A stretch of 64,000 nt of DNA, from the NCBI GenBank assembly GCA_020536535.1, contig JAHLWZ010000791.1, positions 124,001 to 188,000 on the forward strand, given 5' to 3'. The position numbers and the translations under genes are program-made. Position 1 is the first letter of the stretch. The number at the start of each line of letters is the position of its first letter. Shown piece by piece: positions 13,165 through 26,352 of this stretch. This DNA is from Pelomyxa schiedti. Its lineage: Eukaryota > Evosea > Pelobiontida > Pelomyxidae. Below the pieces are notes generated by a model, which had not been told where the DNA came from, searched no databases, and saw nothing but the letters and a program-made list of their open reading frames with translations.

Positions 13165-16100
13165 ATGTTGGGATCTCTGTGTTTCCAAGAGCCGCTTTCT
13201 TTGGGATCTACTGAAACTGAATGGGACCTTGAAGGTGACAACAACCTTCGCTTTTCTGTTGCCATGACTTTTTTTTATTTTTCCCCTCAGGGAATGAATT
13301 GGGAATTGAGGCGGCTAAAACTGTTGCCGACACGCTACGGGCTTCTACGAGTTTAATAAAGATGAACCTTGTTGGTATTAATGAGTGTGCTTGTAAACTG
13401 CTATCTTACACACAAAAAAAATTTAGCAAACTTCCTTTCTGATCCTGGAGTCAAATTAATTGCAGACTCCCTTAAGACTAACACTAGTCTCACCTGCCTT
13501 TGTTTGGGAGGTAAGTTTTTTCCCACCTACCTCCCACGGCATTCAAACAAAACGTCATTCCTTCTCTATTGAGCATTCTTCTTCTTTTCTTCTTTCTTGT
13601 ATTACTGTTTATAAGAAAATCAAATTACTGATTCTGGTGCAAAGTCACTGGCTTCGGCTTTGAAGACAAACACAAATCTGTCTTTTTTATCTATTCCTGG
13701 TATGGTTGCAATAAATTTTTCCCTTTCTAATTTAGCATTTTAGATAATCCCATTGATGACAGTGGTGCCAAGTTCATTGCTGAAGCTCTTAAGATCAATA
13801 AAGTACTCACAATTTTGGATTTATCTGGTAATGGTTCTCGTCTCTTATCAACTATTCACTCTTATAGCAAACAAAATTGGTGATGGAGGTGCACGCAGCC
13901 TAGCTGAAGCTATTAGGACTAATGGAACTCTCACAACTCTAAAACTGAGAGGTTCTGACCAAAAGGAATTCTTCATTTGAACCTCACTTTTTTTCCCACC
14001 CATAACAGAGAATGAATTGGGAGACACCGCCGCAAAATCGCTCTCCGATGCCCTTAAAGCAAATACCTCACTTGAGACTCTTGAGTTAGCTGGTAAGAAA
14101 TCATTTTTATCCTGGTGATGTGGGGAGAAGAATACTAAGTTTTTATTTTTTATTTTTTTTACCAAGGTAATGCAATTGGGGCTGAAGGAGCAGCTCTCCT
14201 GGCTGAAGCACTGAAGGCAAATTCCTCACTAACTGTTTTCGATCTCGAATGTAATCCCATTATATTTAAAGTGATATCAACTTTCAAACAGACAATGCCG
14301 TTGGGGATAAAGGCGCTAAGGCAATTGCAGATGCGCTTAAAATTAATGCTGGAATCAAATCTCTGATTCTTGCTGGTTGTTTGACCCTGTAACAACTTTT
14401 TCTTACTTCTCATAGTTAATACAATAAGCGACCCTGGAGCAACTGCCATTGCGGAGGCACTTAAGTCAACTTCTAATTTAAATTTTCTTGATATCTCTGG
14501 TACCTTAAGCCAAGGAGTTTTCTTTTTTTGATTCTTTTTCAGGAAATTCCATTACTGACGATGGAGTAAAATACATATCAGAGGCACTTGTGTCAAACAG
14601 CAGCCTCACTATCTTAGAACTGGCCTGTATATTTCCTTGACTGATGTGACTATTTTACAGCTAATCATCCCAAGACAATCCTATTGGAGACGTAGGGGCC
14701 AATCATATGGCCAAAGCATTGGAAACAAATAATACTCTTACTAGTTTATCACTTGGATGTGTGTAGCTTCCTTCCAGCAGAGTTACTCTAATTCTCTAAA
14801 CTTCAGGGAATTCTGTGAGTACTAAAGGAGAAACAGCATTTGCAGATTCTCTAAAATTCAACAAAACACTGAAGACATTAAAGTTGAAAGGTGGGGATGT
14901 ATCTCAAAAGTATTGTGAAACCAATCATCTTTCTAGATACAATTCAACCAGTGTACAATGAAGCTGTGCAAGCAAACCAAGCACTTGCAAAACAAGTTCT
15001 GGAATCTTTTTCATTTGACACTTCGTGCAAGAATGGCAATTGTCGCGACGATCTTGCCGACAAAGTGTGCCGTTTTGCTAAGGGATCTGATGATGCCACG
15101 CTTGTGATAATATTAAACATGCTTCCAGAACACAAGTCACATTGGAGAATCAGTCGAAGGGCCGGATCTGCAGTTCCTTCAATTTCTTCTCCAACAGCAT
15201 CTCCAAGTGCAACATCACCTGCTGCACTATTTGACAACCCTCCACAAGTAATAACAGTTCTCAGCTCCTGCGTTGATCCTCTGATAGCAAATCTTCTGAT
15301 TGAAAAGAGAGGTGTATATATTGATAGGATGCAAGAATGGTACATTGAGGAACTACTCAGAGTTATCTTGGAGAAGTCACAACAGGAAGAGAGGTGGCAG
15401 TTGCTCATTCAAGTTGTTGTTAGACAGTGGGCAAGAGTTGGAAACTGGAACGCAGTGAAAACGGCTTGCCTTCATGCAGGAAGACAAATGAGGAAACTGG
15501 ATTTATCTTATCTTCGACTAAGGGCTCTGCCTCCTGATATTTGTAGTGTCTTAAGTGCTGTTCAATGTGCAAAACTTGATTTGACTGGCAATTTACTTGA
15601 AATGCTTCCAAGCTGCCTACATTCCATTGCACAAGTATCCGTTGACGGCAATCCACTTGGTAAAATTCCCGACTGTTTTCGGGGAGATTGGGATCAATTG
15701 AGCCTATTTTTGAAGTACAATGGAAAGCCAACGCTGTGGTACTACAAAAAATTACTGATGGTAGGAGAAGAGGGAACGGGCAAAACAACTCTTTTACGGT
15801 GCATTATCAGTCACAAAGGGAATACAGATATAAATAAGAACGTTTCAACTGACGGGATTGAAGTTCACAAATCCTTCTCGATGAAGAAGGCCAGTAAATA
15901 TATTTGGACTGCCTGGGATTTGGGTAGATAGTTCTCTTTTTCTTACATACATATCTCACCATGTTAGGTGGACAAGAGGTTTTATACCCATCACACCAGT
16001 TTTTCCTTCAATCAGGTGAGATATGTTCCGTTCTTTGTTCATGTGTAATCATGCTCAACAGAGTCATCATATCTGCTGGTGTTTAATATTGCTGCAGTCT

Positions 16101-19100
16101 CGCAAGAATTACAGCAAATGGGAGCCCTTATTCAAAGGAAGGCACCAGATCCACCCTCCTTCAGGAGGGTAGTGTACTGGTTAAAGCAGATAAAAGCATC
16201 ACAGAGAGTCAAGCTTGGAACCAATGCATCCCTCAACGCACATCACCACGCGATGATAGCTGTTGGTACCCACCTGGACCAAACTGAGAGCACAACAGTA
16301 GCAGCAAACACTTTGCAGTTTGTCTTGGAAAGACTTCTGGAAATGCCCGACTACCAGTTTGTGAACTGCGTTTTTGCAATTAGTTGTAAAACTGGAGAGG
16401 GATTATGCATGAGGCCATCGAACTCTGGTGAAGCCGAATTCACTACTTCCGGAGTTCCACGCATAGTGGAAGAGCTGGAAGAAATGGCAAGCAAGCACGA
16501 CATTCAAGTACCTGTGTCATGGGCAAACTTACACAACCATCTCACGAAGAAGCTCAAAGGACAACCAACCATCATGTGGAGTGAATTTACCACATACGCT
16601 CTAGACTTTGGAATTGGAAAAACCTCCATCTCACAAGGAAGTCAACTTGTACCTCTATTTGAGGAACTTGTTGACTGGGATGAGGTGGACATGTGCAGTG
16701 ACTTTTTAGCTGACACGGGTGCTATTATTCACTTCAGATTTGCAGATTCATTCAACTCACGTTCCTCTTCACGTGGGTCCTCTGCTAGCATCAGCAACAT
16801 TGGTAGCAGCACAATGCTATCTGTATCAAATCCAAAATTTCCTCCAGTAGAATCCTCTACAAGCCGCACTCGCGCAAATAGTAAAAACCTTAAAGATGTG
16901 GTTGTTTTGGAGCCACAGTGGCTGTCAGATGTTATGAGGTGTGTGATAACAGTTGGAGGAGGTGCACGCTGGTTGTCTTGTGGATTTATGGAACAACGCA
17001 ACCTGTGTCACATCTTCTCCAAATTTCCAGTGGAATTGCACAGAACTCTACTTGAACTCCTGCAGGTGTTTGAGATAGCTCACATTATGGCTGATGGTCG
17101 TGTGCTAATTCCTTGCCTACTTCCCCCTTCAAGTCCACTACATTCCCTTGATGGCGCAGGCGCGGATCTTTGGTGTCCATTTTCATCACCTCAGTTTGGG
17201 GTGCCAACTCCCGCATTATTGAATACGGCCGCTCTCTGTACACGAGAGTTCCAGTTCCCATTCATTCCATCTGGCTTTTTTTCGCGCTTAACCGTCAGAT
17301 TACTGGGAATACCTGGTGTGGTCCCCCAGTTAATGTGGAACTCTGGTGTTCTTTTATCAATTCAAGAGAACTTTCCTGGCACCCAGACAACAAAAGGAAA
17401 ACTTCCTAATGTTTTAATTGCATGTGGCGAACAGCAAAATTTACTCATTCAAATGTGTGCTGTTCAAAAAGGAAGGCAGTGTTCTATCGGAAACCTCACT
17501 TCTTCTGGAAGCAGTGGCACAATCAGTGGCTTTAACCTGCGGGATGATCTATGCAGTGTTTTTTCCATGCTTGTTAATGCCGTTATCGCTTTTGTTCGTA
17601 GCTGTTATCCCAAGATGTTCCCTGATATGTTTCAAGTGTTTCCCTGCCCATATTGCATGGCTGCACAACACATACAACAGTGCTCACAGTGCATCACCAA
17701 CCTTGGGGCCACAATGAAACCTGATTCTCCCTCTCAAATTCACGTGTTCTCTACACAAGAATGTGTTGTGGCTGTGAAATCACGTGATGGTATGCTTCAC
17801 TGCTCCTCCTCACGGCACACACTCGTACCTGTATCAATTGTATCTCCCGATATTGCTTTGACCCATCTTCCCATCCTCAACTCATCTGAGATTAACTTAA
17901 CCAATACGAACTTTGCACATGGAGGATTTGGACGTGTTATGAAAGGAGAGTGGAAAGGACAACTTGTTGCAGTGAAAGAACCTCATTCTCAAGATGGGCT
18001 TGCTGACTTTGTCTATGAAGCTGGTGTAATGAATATGTTACCTCGCCATGATAATTTAGTACGATTCTTCGGAGTTTGCTTGCAGCCGCAACTCCAGCTT
18101 GTAATGGAATTTGTTTCCCCAGTTACATGCTGTGGTACTCTATCCATGGATCTAAAGAAGCCAGACCTTCACACACTGCTAAACTTTATGATGGCAAAAG
18201 CCCAGGCAACTGTAGAGCGGGCAACAAGTTGCCAAGAGGACTCTGGGGAGAGTTCACAAAGCAGACAGGAAGTTATGCACGAAAAAATGTGCCTATACTT
18301 AAATGAAGTCTTCCCAATGGAACTGAGGAAGAAAATTGTCCACGACATGGTTTGTGGCCTTAACCATTTACACAGCCAAAGCCCTCCACTCGTACATAGC
18401 GACTTACATTGCGGTTTGCTCTTCCCCTCGTTTTCATTTGACTAAGTCCAACCAGGCAATATTTTTGTATGCAGTTTAGATCCTCAGGGTCCTGGTCCGT
18501 GGGCTAAGGTGAAGAAGGAACATCATTCTTAGATTACCAACATATTCAGATTTCCGATTTCGGACTTTCTGAGTTCTTATTTTCTGGTACTGCAATGGAT
18601 GAAAGACTTGAAGTGAATGTTTTTGCTCCAGAGGTTCTCCGAGGTGCCAAACATGACACAAAGGCTGACGTGTGGAGCCTTGGTACCTATATGTATTAGA
18701 TGCTTTTTTTTTTCACTTCTTTCAGGGATGCTTGTTCGGCACATTATCGACCCCTTTACGTCAGCATTTTATGCTCTTTTTTCCAATCCCCTTTATGCCA
18801 AGGCAGTTCTACGTACAGATAGTTCTGGACACATGTTCACTCACCATGAACTGAATCAACATGCAGTGAAGGATTCTTTAATGTTGGGTAAGCCCGAGGC
18901 ACTACCACAACCTCCTCCCCTTGGACCACTTTGCCCAAAATGGGCACATGACCTGATGTCCTTCTGTTGGGTCCGTTCACAAGAGCGCCCGTCATGCTCG
19001 CAGCTTATCAATTGGTTAGAGGGGTATGAGACTCTCGCCTTTATCATAAAAACGCACTCTCTAAGTTGTTTCATAGACCTGGAATGATGCCCCCATTAGT

Positions 19101-21279
19101 AATTCATTCAGAGGTTCCTTGCACAACTATAAATGTGAGTCCACTGGAAGATGCTACCACAGAAAAAACTGTTTCGAAGGATCAACAGCGGTACAGAGTG
19201 ACCACAATGTGCTGGGTTAGTGGATGTTTATGGTGCGGAAGTTTAGATGGTACAATCACAACTGTGGTGCATTGCAGTAAGCCTAAAGCCACACCACCGA
19301 ATTCATCCTCTTTGCTACCAGAGCCTAATGAGCACTATTGCTTTGAAACAAACAAGTGGAGAGCACATACTTGCACAAAACCTGGGATAGCTAGCCTTGT
19401 GTACTGCCAGAAGCCTGGTGTTGTAATCAGTGCTACAGAAAGTGGAGAATTGAAATTATGGCTTCCCAAACTCGGCTCCAAGCAATCAATATCTATGACA
19501 ATGAGGTCACGCCGAAGTGCTCCCCCAACAGCCCTTGTCATGCCAAATCCAGTATGTACCATTCAGAATCTGGCTGTGGGGGGAATGCCAGATCACACTT
19601 CAACCGTCATTTCCGATCCCCACAGGCAAATCGGAATTAGATGCATGGTGTGTGTTTCTGGTGGCACTCGTGTGTGGTCTGGTGATGGACACGGTACCAT
19701 TAAAGTCTGGGAGTGCACATCAACATATCTCATTCCAAGAGCAATTTTTTCTGTCTCAGAATGCAGCAAAGCTTATAACGATACGTTGTCATTGCCAAAC
19801 TCGCTTTTACCAAGTGGTAACATCTTGTCTATGTCAGTACTTCCTGTTGTACCCCATACGACTTCCCCAGAATTGGTATTTGTGTGTTCCAAGCGAGGGC
19901 CCATTGCAGTTTTCAGTGATACAGGCAGTGAGCAGGTTCCGGCAGTTGTTGAACTTCTCCATCACCCTAATGTTGACCTCACCAATGACGCCTTGATGTG
20001 CGTTTCTTCGTGTATAATATGCCAAGACACATCCCACTTAGCAGAACCAAAAGTAATATCACCAAGCCAGGCAATGGCAAAATCTGGTATTTTTACACCA
20101 GGTGCAGGGACTCCTCCGATTACACTATCAGATGGAGCACAACCTTCAGCAGCACCTAAATCGCCAACAGAAATCAAGGTAACACCACCTAGAGAGGGAA
20201 ATTCCGCAGCCCCGGAATCTCCATTCTTGAGCTCTTCATCAGGGTCTGGGCCACTCAAACCACCATCACCACGCCCGACACCGATACAAAATCTCACGAA
20301 ACTTGTGTGCACTCACGTTTCACGGCCTCCATTAGTTGTTGGCGGTGTGTGGGTGGCAGCCACCAGCGGGACAGTGGCATCTTGGGATATTGTGTATAAC
20401 CCTCCAGTCAACCAAACTGCTTCAAGGCGGCAACACAGTTTATCCTTTTCTTCTACTGGCGGTGTTCTAGCGGCCTCTTCATCTTTTGGGGTCTCATATG
20501 GTGCTGCGACGTTAACCCAGACACCCTCAACCGCAGCACCACGCGCATTTACCTTCGTCCCCAAGCGATTTTTCAGCAAAGCCCACGGCACATTCCCCAA
20601 CGCCATGGTGTCTTCCTGCGTTTCCTCAATTCCCATCACGAACTCTTCCGGTTCCAATCCGAACCCACCAACAGCCACTTCGCATCATCCCACAGCCTCG
20701 TCATCCCTCGCCACAGCCACAGCCACAGCCACTCTCAGTGTGCAAGTATCAATACCTCCTCGCTCCTCAACCCCAACCTCAGAAGCTTCTTCTTCTACTT
20801 CTTCTCCATCACAGCCAACTCCCCTCACACCGGCTCCAACACACCACCACGTTATAGTTAGTGCCTCCCAAGATGGTGTTGTAATCATCTGGGATGCCCA
20901 ATCACACACACAACTCTGCAAACTGGACAGCCCCAACCACTGCGCCGTAAACGCCCTCTCAGCAAGGCCTGTACTTTCACACCTTCCCCAATCCTCCTAC
21001 TCACCATCAACCACTCCTACTAATAATAGTCCCACGCCAACAACCACAACCACAACCACAACAACAGCAACAGCAACAGGAAGCACAACCAGCACACCCA
21101 CAATTACAACTACAGCCCCGCCATCACTCAGCACACCGCCGCTGTCACAGGCCAGCATGGCTCCTTCGGGATTGTGGGAAATTGATGAACAGGCATCAGT
21201 ACTGCCTTCAGATGGAATGGGCGTTGTTATGGCTGCGAGTGTGCCTCATGAGTCTTGTGTAACTTTTTGGTGTCTCTAG
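13165..21279 (+). CDS. Roco family protein: LRRs, ROC-COR GTPase, TKL kinase, WD-like C-terminus
   Basis: Roco proteins couple a Ras-like ROC GTPase and COR dimerisation domain to a kinase, as in LRRK2 and Dictyostelium Roco proteins. The N-terminus has about twelve RI/NLR-type leucine-rich repeats (for example DDSGAKFIAEALKINKVL), each on its own exon between 13309 and 14890. The ROC domain begins near 15750 with P-loop GEEGTGKTT; switch II WDLGGQE spans a splice, and the specificity motif is GTHLDQ. The COR region and a linker lead to the kinase (LVAVKEP; catalytic loop VHSDLH instead of HRD; SDFGLSE). The C-terminus (about 19090-21279) has WD-like units (VWSGDGHGTIKVWECT, VSASQDGVVIIWDAQSHTQL) and Pro/Thr-rich linkers. 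The protein is about 2,400 residues. The HSD variant means kinase activity should not be assumed. An alternative in-frame start lies at 12832. Confidence 0.93.
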
Positions 21280-21337
21280 GCATCAACACTTAAAAGCAGA
21301 AATGACTTGTATTTATTTTTGCTGTTTGTCTGTTGAG

Positions 21338-22059
21338 TTACAGAGTAGACATAAACGAAGCAATTTGACGGGCTTTTGAGGCTCCAATAGCTTCTACCAG
21401 AGAGAAAAATGGTGTGGATGCCAATTCCTGCAGAGTGGTTACGCCTAAGCCTTCAAGAGGTTCCAGTAGGCCAACCAACTGCAACGCCTCCTTGATGTGC
21501 ACAGAAGGGCAAGGCTCATCTGTGCAAGTGGGTGATGTAGCTGCCTCATTTAGAACTCGGTGAATTATTCCCATGGCCTTTGGGTTTGTAAGATAGGGTA
21601 GTTGCCTTAGTAAGTTTACTTTGTCCATTTTTTTCCCGCATGGTATTAGTGTATTGCACACAGAGGAGCATTCAGCCTGGAATCGCAAGTAATCCGTAAG
21701 GCCGGTTTTGGTAGTTGAATCAACTGCAACAAGGGCCCAGCACCGAACGTTATCCTGCCTTTCAGAAAACATTTGTTCTAGACGAGAGAGGCATGAGCGT
21801 GAAATTGGAAGGATATCCACTATCAGGAACATGAACGCGGCGCTCCTTCGGTCTTTGGAATTGCATGTGAACATAAAATCCCAGCAAGAGTCGCTGTTCT
21901 GAACTGTTTTTGTTCTTTTGAGAGGCTCTCGATGTGGGGAAGAAAGAAGTTGCTAATTAATACATGGGACAAACCTCTTATCTGGTATTCAAGGGAGATA
22001 AGGCGCGTAACAGGGTGATGAAGAACACGTGAATTGACTTCGAATCTGCTTGTGGCCAT
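21338..22059 (-). CDS. Unrecognised protein, possibly ERCC4/helix-hairpin-helix related
   Basis: Two exons join across a short intron (GTTTGTCC...CATCGAG, about 21910-21955), giving a protein of about 225 residues that starts MATSRFEVNSRVLHHPV. A hydrophobic strand-like segment (AAFMFLIVDILPIS) and WALVAVDS resemble a Rossmann-like core. The C-terminus (SLVEAIGASKARQIASFMST) resembles the second hairpin of a helix-hairpin-helix pair, as at ERCC1/XPF/FAAP24 C-termini. That relation is only a pattern impression. The stop is 58 bp from the stop of the convergent Roco gene, so their 3' UTRs probably overlap. Confidence 0.55.
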
Positions 22060-22161
22060 AGACCCTACTATTTTGGTGCTGTTTGTTTTGTTCGGTTGTC
22101 ATTGGGTGTCATTGAATTTTTTTTGCAATGTTTGGCAGGTAACTAATGCCAAAGGAGACGT

Positions 22162-22592
22162 TTAAGCAGCAATGGAACTGGATATTTTTCGGCAGCACAT
22201 GTGATCATGACATGGACCGAACTCAATCAGATTCAAAACTGCCTTGATCAGGCAGTTTAGACCATGTTCATGGAATTTGAGGCTGATCCCTCGATGAAGA
22301 ATGGGCCTGAGATCATAGCGAAAATCAAGTACTGGACGACAAGCAACCAAAACCACTAACGGGAAAAACATGTAGCCACCAGGAGCCACCAAAGTTTGCC
22401 CATACACCATACTTTCATGTATGCGAGGCCGCTTCTCATGCACAATTCATTTCTCAAAAGAAGGTACATTTCACGCAGGCCGTACGTGAGCAGATGCCCC
22501 CATTAAAGAGCAACCTCCTTGCGCTTGGCGAACCAGACTCGATCCACTGCCCCAGACAACGATGATACTCCAATGACGAGCTCAGGCTGCAT
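22162..22592 (-). CDS. Hypothetical small protein, two exons
   Basis: A start at 22592 (MQPELVIGVSSLSGAVDRVW) with a join AKRKE|KRPRIHESMVYG across an intron of about 75 nt gives roughly 115 residues, ending CRKISSSIAA at TAA 22162-22164. The region contains LVAPGGYMFFPLVVLVACRP, hydrophobic but not a clear membrane span. No family is recognised. The start is uncertain because the upstream poly-pyrimidine run looks like another intron end. It is divergent from AP5M1, whose ATG is only about 130 bp away. Confidence 0.35.
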
Positions 22593-22719
22593 TGCCTCTT
22601 CCACTTGATCACATTTTGCGTCCGAGCCACCAACGACTCCATTACCGATAGGAGACGACCCTCCCTCGTTTTGCAAAAAAAAAAAAAAAAGACACTTTTT
22701 TTTTCCCAAACGACGAAAA

Positions 22720-25247
22720 ATGAGCTGCGCTCTGCGATGTCTGTGGGTCTTTCACGACTCCGCGACGATGCCGTTGGATAACAACTGCCAGCCGCCACCC
22801 AGCCCGCTTCGCACCCCGCCGTCCGAGGGGACCTCGGGATCCCCAGGCGCCACACCAGGCGACGCACTACCGCCAGCCACAGAAACCACTGCTGCTGCTG
22901 CCGCTGCCGCAGCGGCGGCGGCGTCGGCGTCGGTTCCTTGCGAGACGCCTTCTCCTTCTTCTACGACGAGTGGTGCCGCCTCGCCACCTGGCACGTCGTC
23001 GTCGTCTGTGTTATCCTCGCTGTCTTCTCTCTTGAGCGCAGGCAAATCTACTCAGGCTGCTACTGGGACGTCGTCGTCTTCTTCTTCTTCGTCTTCGTCG
23101 TCACAAGCCCCTCCCATAATGGTGACGAGTGCTGCCGAGAGTTCTATCTACGGGAGGTAAAACTGTTCGTTCACTCCTAACTGAATAAATACGCGATGTG
23201 AAATGTATGTATGTAACATGCATTTGCGGAAAAGACGGTTCGGAACTGTAGAGGCACGTGTGCGTGCCGCACAAGGAGTCCAGTACTCTCCTATACCTCC
23301 TGATTCTGTTTTTATCCCGTTCTTCATTGCCCATGTTCGCGCATCGTTGAAGGACAGTTGCTGTGAGTACACCTCTTTTCGCACCCATTCGGAGTGTGTG
23401 TGTGAAGCAAACCACCACGTGTTGGATATAACAAAGCTCAATTCCCTATGGCCTGTTGTTTGGATAAAACGGGTGAGTTGATGACAAAACCGAAATTTTT
23501 ATGAACTTTGAAACAGATGGGACTGTTCTTTGTGGGAATTCCAGAAATACCCAGCTATAATGGAACTATATCATCACGCCCTTCCTTGCTCTCGCTGTGT
23601 GTTTCTGTTAAATGCCTATACCAACAACTCTGACATTAACACAAGCACAGTCCATGTGTAACATCCACCATTTCTGTATTACTTGATATATTCCAGTTTG
23701 TCACTCCATTCCATCCTCATTTTGTATTCTCTCCTCTCTTTTAAATATAATTTAGATAGTTCCCATCCATTTTTGACAATAGGTTTTCCATGTTTTAATA
23801 CCATATTTTTCAGAAGCCAGCACAGATTGGGGAATTGAATGCCTATATAAGTCACACACTCCCATTTGGACATCCAGCATCAACAACTAACCCTGAAATC
23901 TCCCGTGCAATAATGAAATCCGGGTTTCCTTCCTCAACCGTAGTTCCTTCTGTTATGCAACCAAGGGTACCACATCCTCGTTCGGGAAGACAAAATTTGA
24001 CCCCACACTAGAGACCTGGGTGGAAACCAGTGGTAGCCAAATCCGCCAAGAATCAAGCCAATTTCACTATCCGAGAAACTTTCCATGCCGCACAGTACGA
24101 TAACAATGATATACCAGACACGTGGGCCGTGTCTGGTGCAATTATCTGTAAGGTATTGTCACCTTCGTACTCTCAGTTCCTGAATGCCTTTCCAGGCCGA
24201 TATTGAAGGCACTTCAGAGCTTTCAGTACAATTTGGCAATTCCTCAAATGATCCAACCCCAACTCGTATTGCACATCCCGGTAACTTATGTTCACATTCA
24301 AATCAGAAATATCCAGCCTCAGTTGGAATTACTCAGTTGCTCAATCAGGAGTCTCTGTGAGCTCAGGGGGTGACATTTCAACGCAGCTTGTTGGGAACAA
24401 AATCTCTTTTGTTCCACCAACACAGCAGTTTGTGTTAGCGTCATATACAACACAGAAACCAAATTTCATCCCTATCCGCGGTTTCTATCAAATGAAGGTT
24501 GGCTCTATTTGAAAAGTGGCAATTGACATTCCAAAGGAAGATAGTCCAACAGAAGTAACTATTCTGCTGCAGTTGAAAATTGACAAGTTTGTCAATAACG
24601 CATTCCATTATTGTGAAGTACACCTCCCGTTTAAAAATCGGGGAACAATAGCATCACATCAGTCAACACCCACCATTGGCTCTGTAGTTCTGTCTCCTGA
24701 CCAGCGCACACTTGTTTGGAATATAGGTATTTCATTTTTCTTAATTTCACCTCTTGTCAAAAATGTTTACTTTTTCAGGAACTAAATTTACCACATCCAA
24801 TCTTGAAGCAGCCCTCCCCTCTTCGATCACGTTCAATGCAAAACCACCTACCAATTCGCGAGCTCCTCTTCCTCCCATGGAGACAGCATTCTCCACTGAC
24901 ACCACCAATCACACCCTCGGGTATGGCAACTATGAACCACTGGACTGGGGTGAAGGGGACTTGGACCCCCTCTGCACTGGACAAACATGCTACGCCAAGG
25001 TTGGTTCTTCTTTTCTCTCCCGCCCGGTTTTTTTGGAAGCAGCCACTCACCCCCTTGCCCGCAGATAAGGTTCAAAATCAAAGAGTGGAACGTGACCGGG
25101 CTTTCGGTGCAGAAAGTAATTGCCGTCACACCCTCCCCCAAAAAGGTCAAGTCCAACGTGGAACGGGAGTGCGTCACAGGCACATACATTATATGGAATT
25201 CGGCACAGGGAGCAAGGTGGGCTGTACAACCAGCTTTGACAGAGTGA
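22720..25247 (+). CDS. AP5M1: AP-5 complex subunit mu-1
   Basis: Mu subunit of the AP-5 adaptor, which acts in retrieval from late endosomes and lysosomes. The start MSCALRCLWVFHDS aligns with the first strand of the family. An Ala/Ser/Pro-rich insert of about 120 residues follows, and after an intron the family segment RRFGTVEARVRAAQGVQYSP resumes (animal proteins have RRYPTVEKRARV here). Later exons carry LWPVVWIKR, HTLPFGHPAS, DIPDTWAVSGAIICKADIEG, PIRGFYQMK|EDSPTEVTI, FHYCEVHLPFKNRG and a C-terminal TYIIWNS, i.e. a full mu-homology domain. About ten short introns were modelled; the join around 23600-23830 is the least certain. The low-complexity insert has no counterpart I know of. Confidence 0.9.
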
Positions 25248-25447
25248 GGAAATGGTGGGAACTTAAAAAAAAATAAAGCTGGCTTTGTTTTGAATTACTT
25301 TTCTTTTTTTTTATGCTTTTTTGTTCTTGTATTTTGTTTTGTGGGTTTTTTTGTTGTTGTTGGGAGAGTGTGCATGTCGACAAGGCGAACGAGGTTTACA
25401 TTACAACTGTATTCTGCCAGGAAGCCAGTGTACTGTATTCAAAGTGT

Positions 25448-25834
25448 TTACGTTCTGGAGGCCTCGGTATCATCAGGGATACTTCTCAGATACAAAACAT
25501 TGTTGCACCTGCGGGGAATTAAATTTAAAAACCGAAGCTCAACAACTTGTGTTCGTAATAATAACATAACGAAGTAATGAAAGTTGTTTAGTGATAGTAC
25601 GTGTTTTAAGTAACAAGGAAAACGTCCGGGTTGATAAATATACCTTATCAAAACTTCACCGAGCTTTCCAGTGAATGCTCCGTCGATATACTCTTCGGTA
25701 TTCTGAAGCTGTAGGTTCATGTAGTTGTCCACCGCAACAAGTACTCCTTTGTACTCCATGCCCCATTTGAGTTTCACAACCACGTCTTTACCAGTGAGAT
25801 CGTTGAGGAAAGGTTTCGGGTTGACCGGTACCAT
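25448..25834 (-). CDS. SNRPF: Small nuclear ribonucleoprotein F (SmF)
   Basis: Core Sm ring protein of spliceosomal snRNPs. The start [20 protein letters not shown] is at 25834. The Sm1 motif includes [20 protein letters not shown], followed by [20 protein letters not shown] single intron of about 140 nt interrupts the Arg codon, and the Sm2 motif [11 protein letters not shown] is in the last exon. The length of about 85 residues is normal. It is convergent with AP5M1 (200 bp between stops). Confidence 0.95.
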   Translation of the reverse strand: MVPVNPKPFLNDLTGKDVVVKLKWGMEYKGVLVAVDNYMNLQLQNTEEYIDGAFTGKLGEVLIRYIYQPGRFPCYLKHVLSLNNFHYFVMLLLRTQVVELRFLNLIPRRCNNVLYLRSIPDDTEASRT

Positions 25835-26352
25835 TGCCTGTGTAAATAGGTTGAGACTTGTCGTCGGCGTCGTAGTTTGTGGTTGTTTAGAACGTCCCTT
25901 TGGTGAAGGTACACAAGATGCACGCAACGGGTCTCACTTTACTTGGTTTTTATTTGATTTGAAATGAATGGCATAATAATTATGCAATTTCTACAAGACG
26001 GCGCAGGGGAGTGCTGTCATACCATTTTTGTCTTGTCTTATTGCTTGTTGAGTGATACCGCCCCCTTGTTGCCTCGCACCACTTCTTCCAATTGATCTGC
26101 AACTGCAAATTTTTTGCTTTTTCTTTCCCCAGTCTCTCAATCGACACATTCCTTTGCTCTCTGTACCTCAAACCATTCACAACAACCACCCACAGTAAGG
26201 CTACTTCCAGTACTCTTGGGAAGCAAGTAGATACCTATCTCTATGCTCGTTGTTTGGTACCAACTTGCCCTTCGAAGAAAGTGAAACAACGGGGTGAGGG
26301 GAAAAAGAGGTTTAATTTTAAGTGCAACCCGGGTAAACTGTAACTTCAAGTC
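25835..26352. other. Spacer between LSM14 and SmF genes
   Basis: This stretch contains the SmF 5' flank, which is open for about 30 codons upstream of the chosen ATG without another ATG, and the LSM14 3' flank. Nothing else is supported. Confidence 0.4.
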
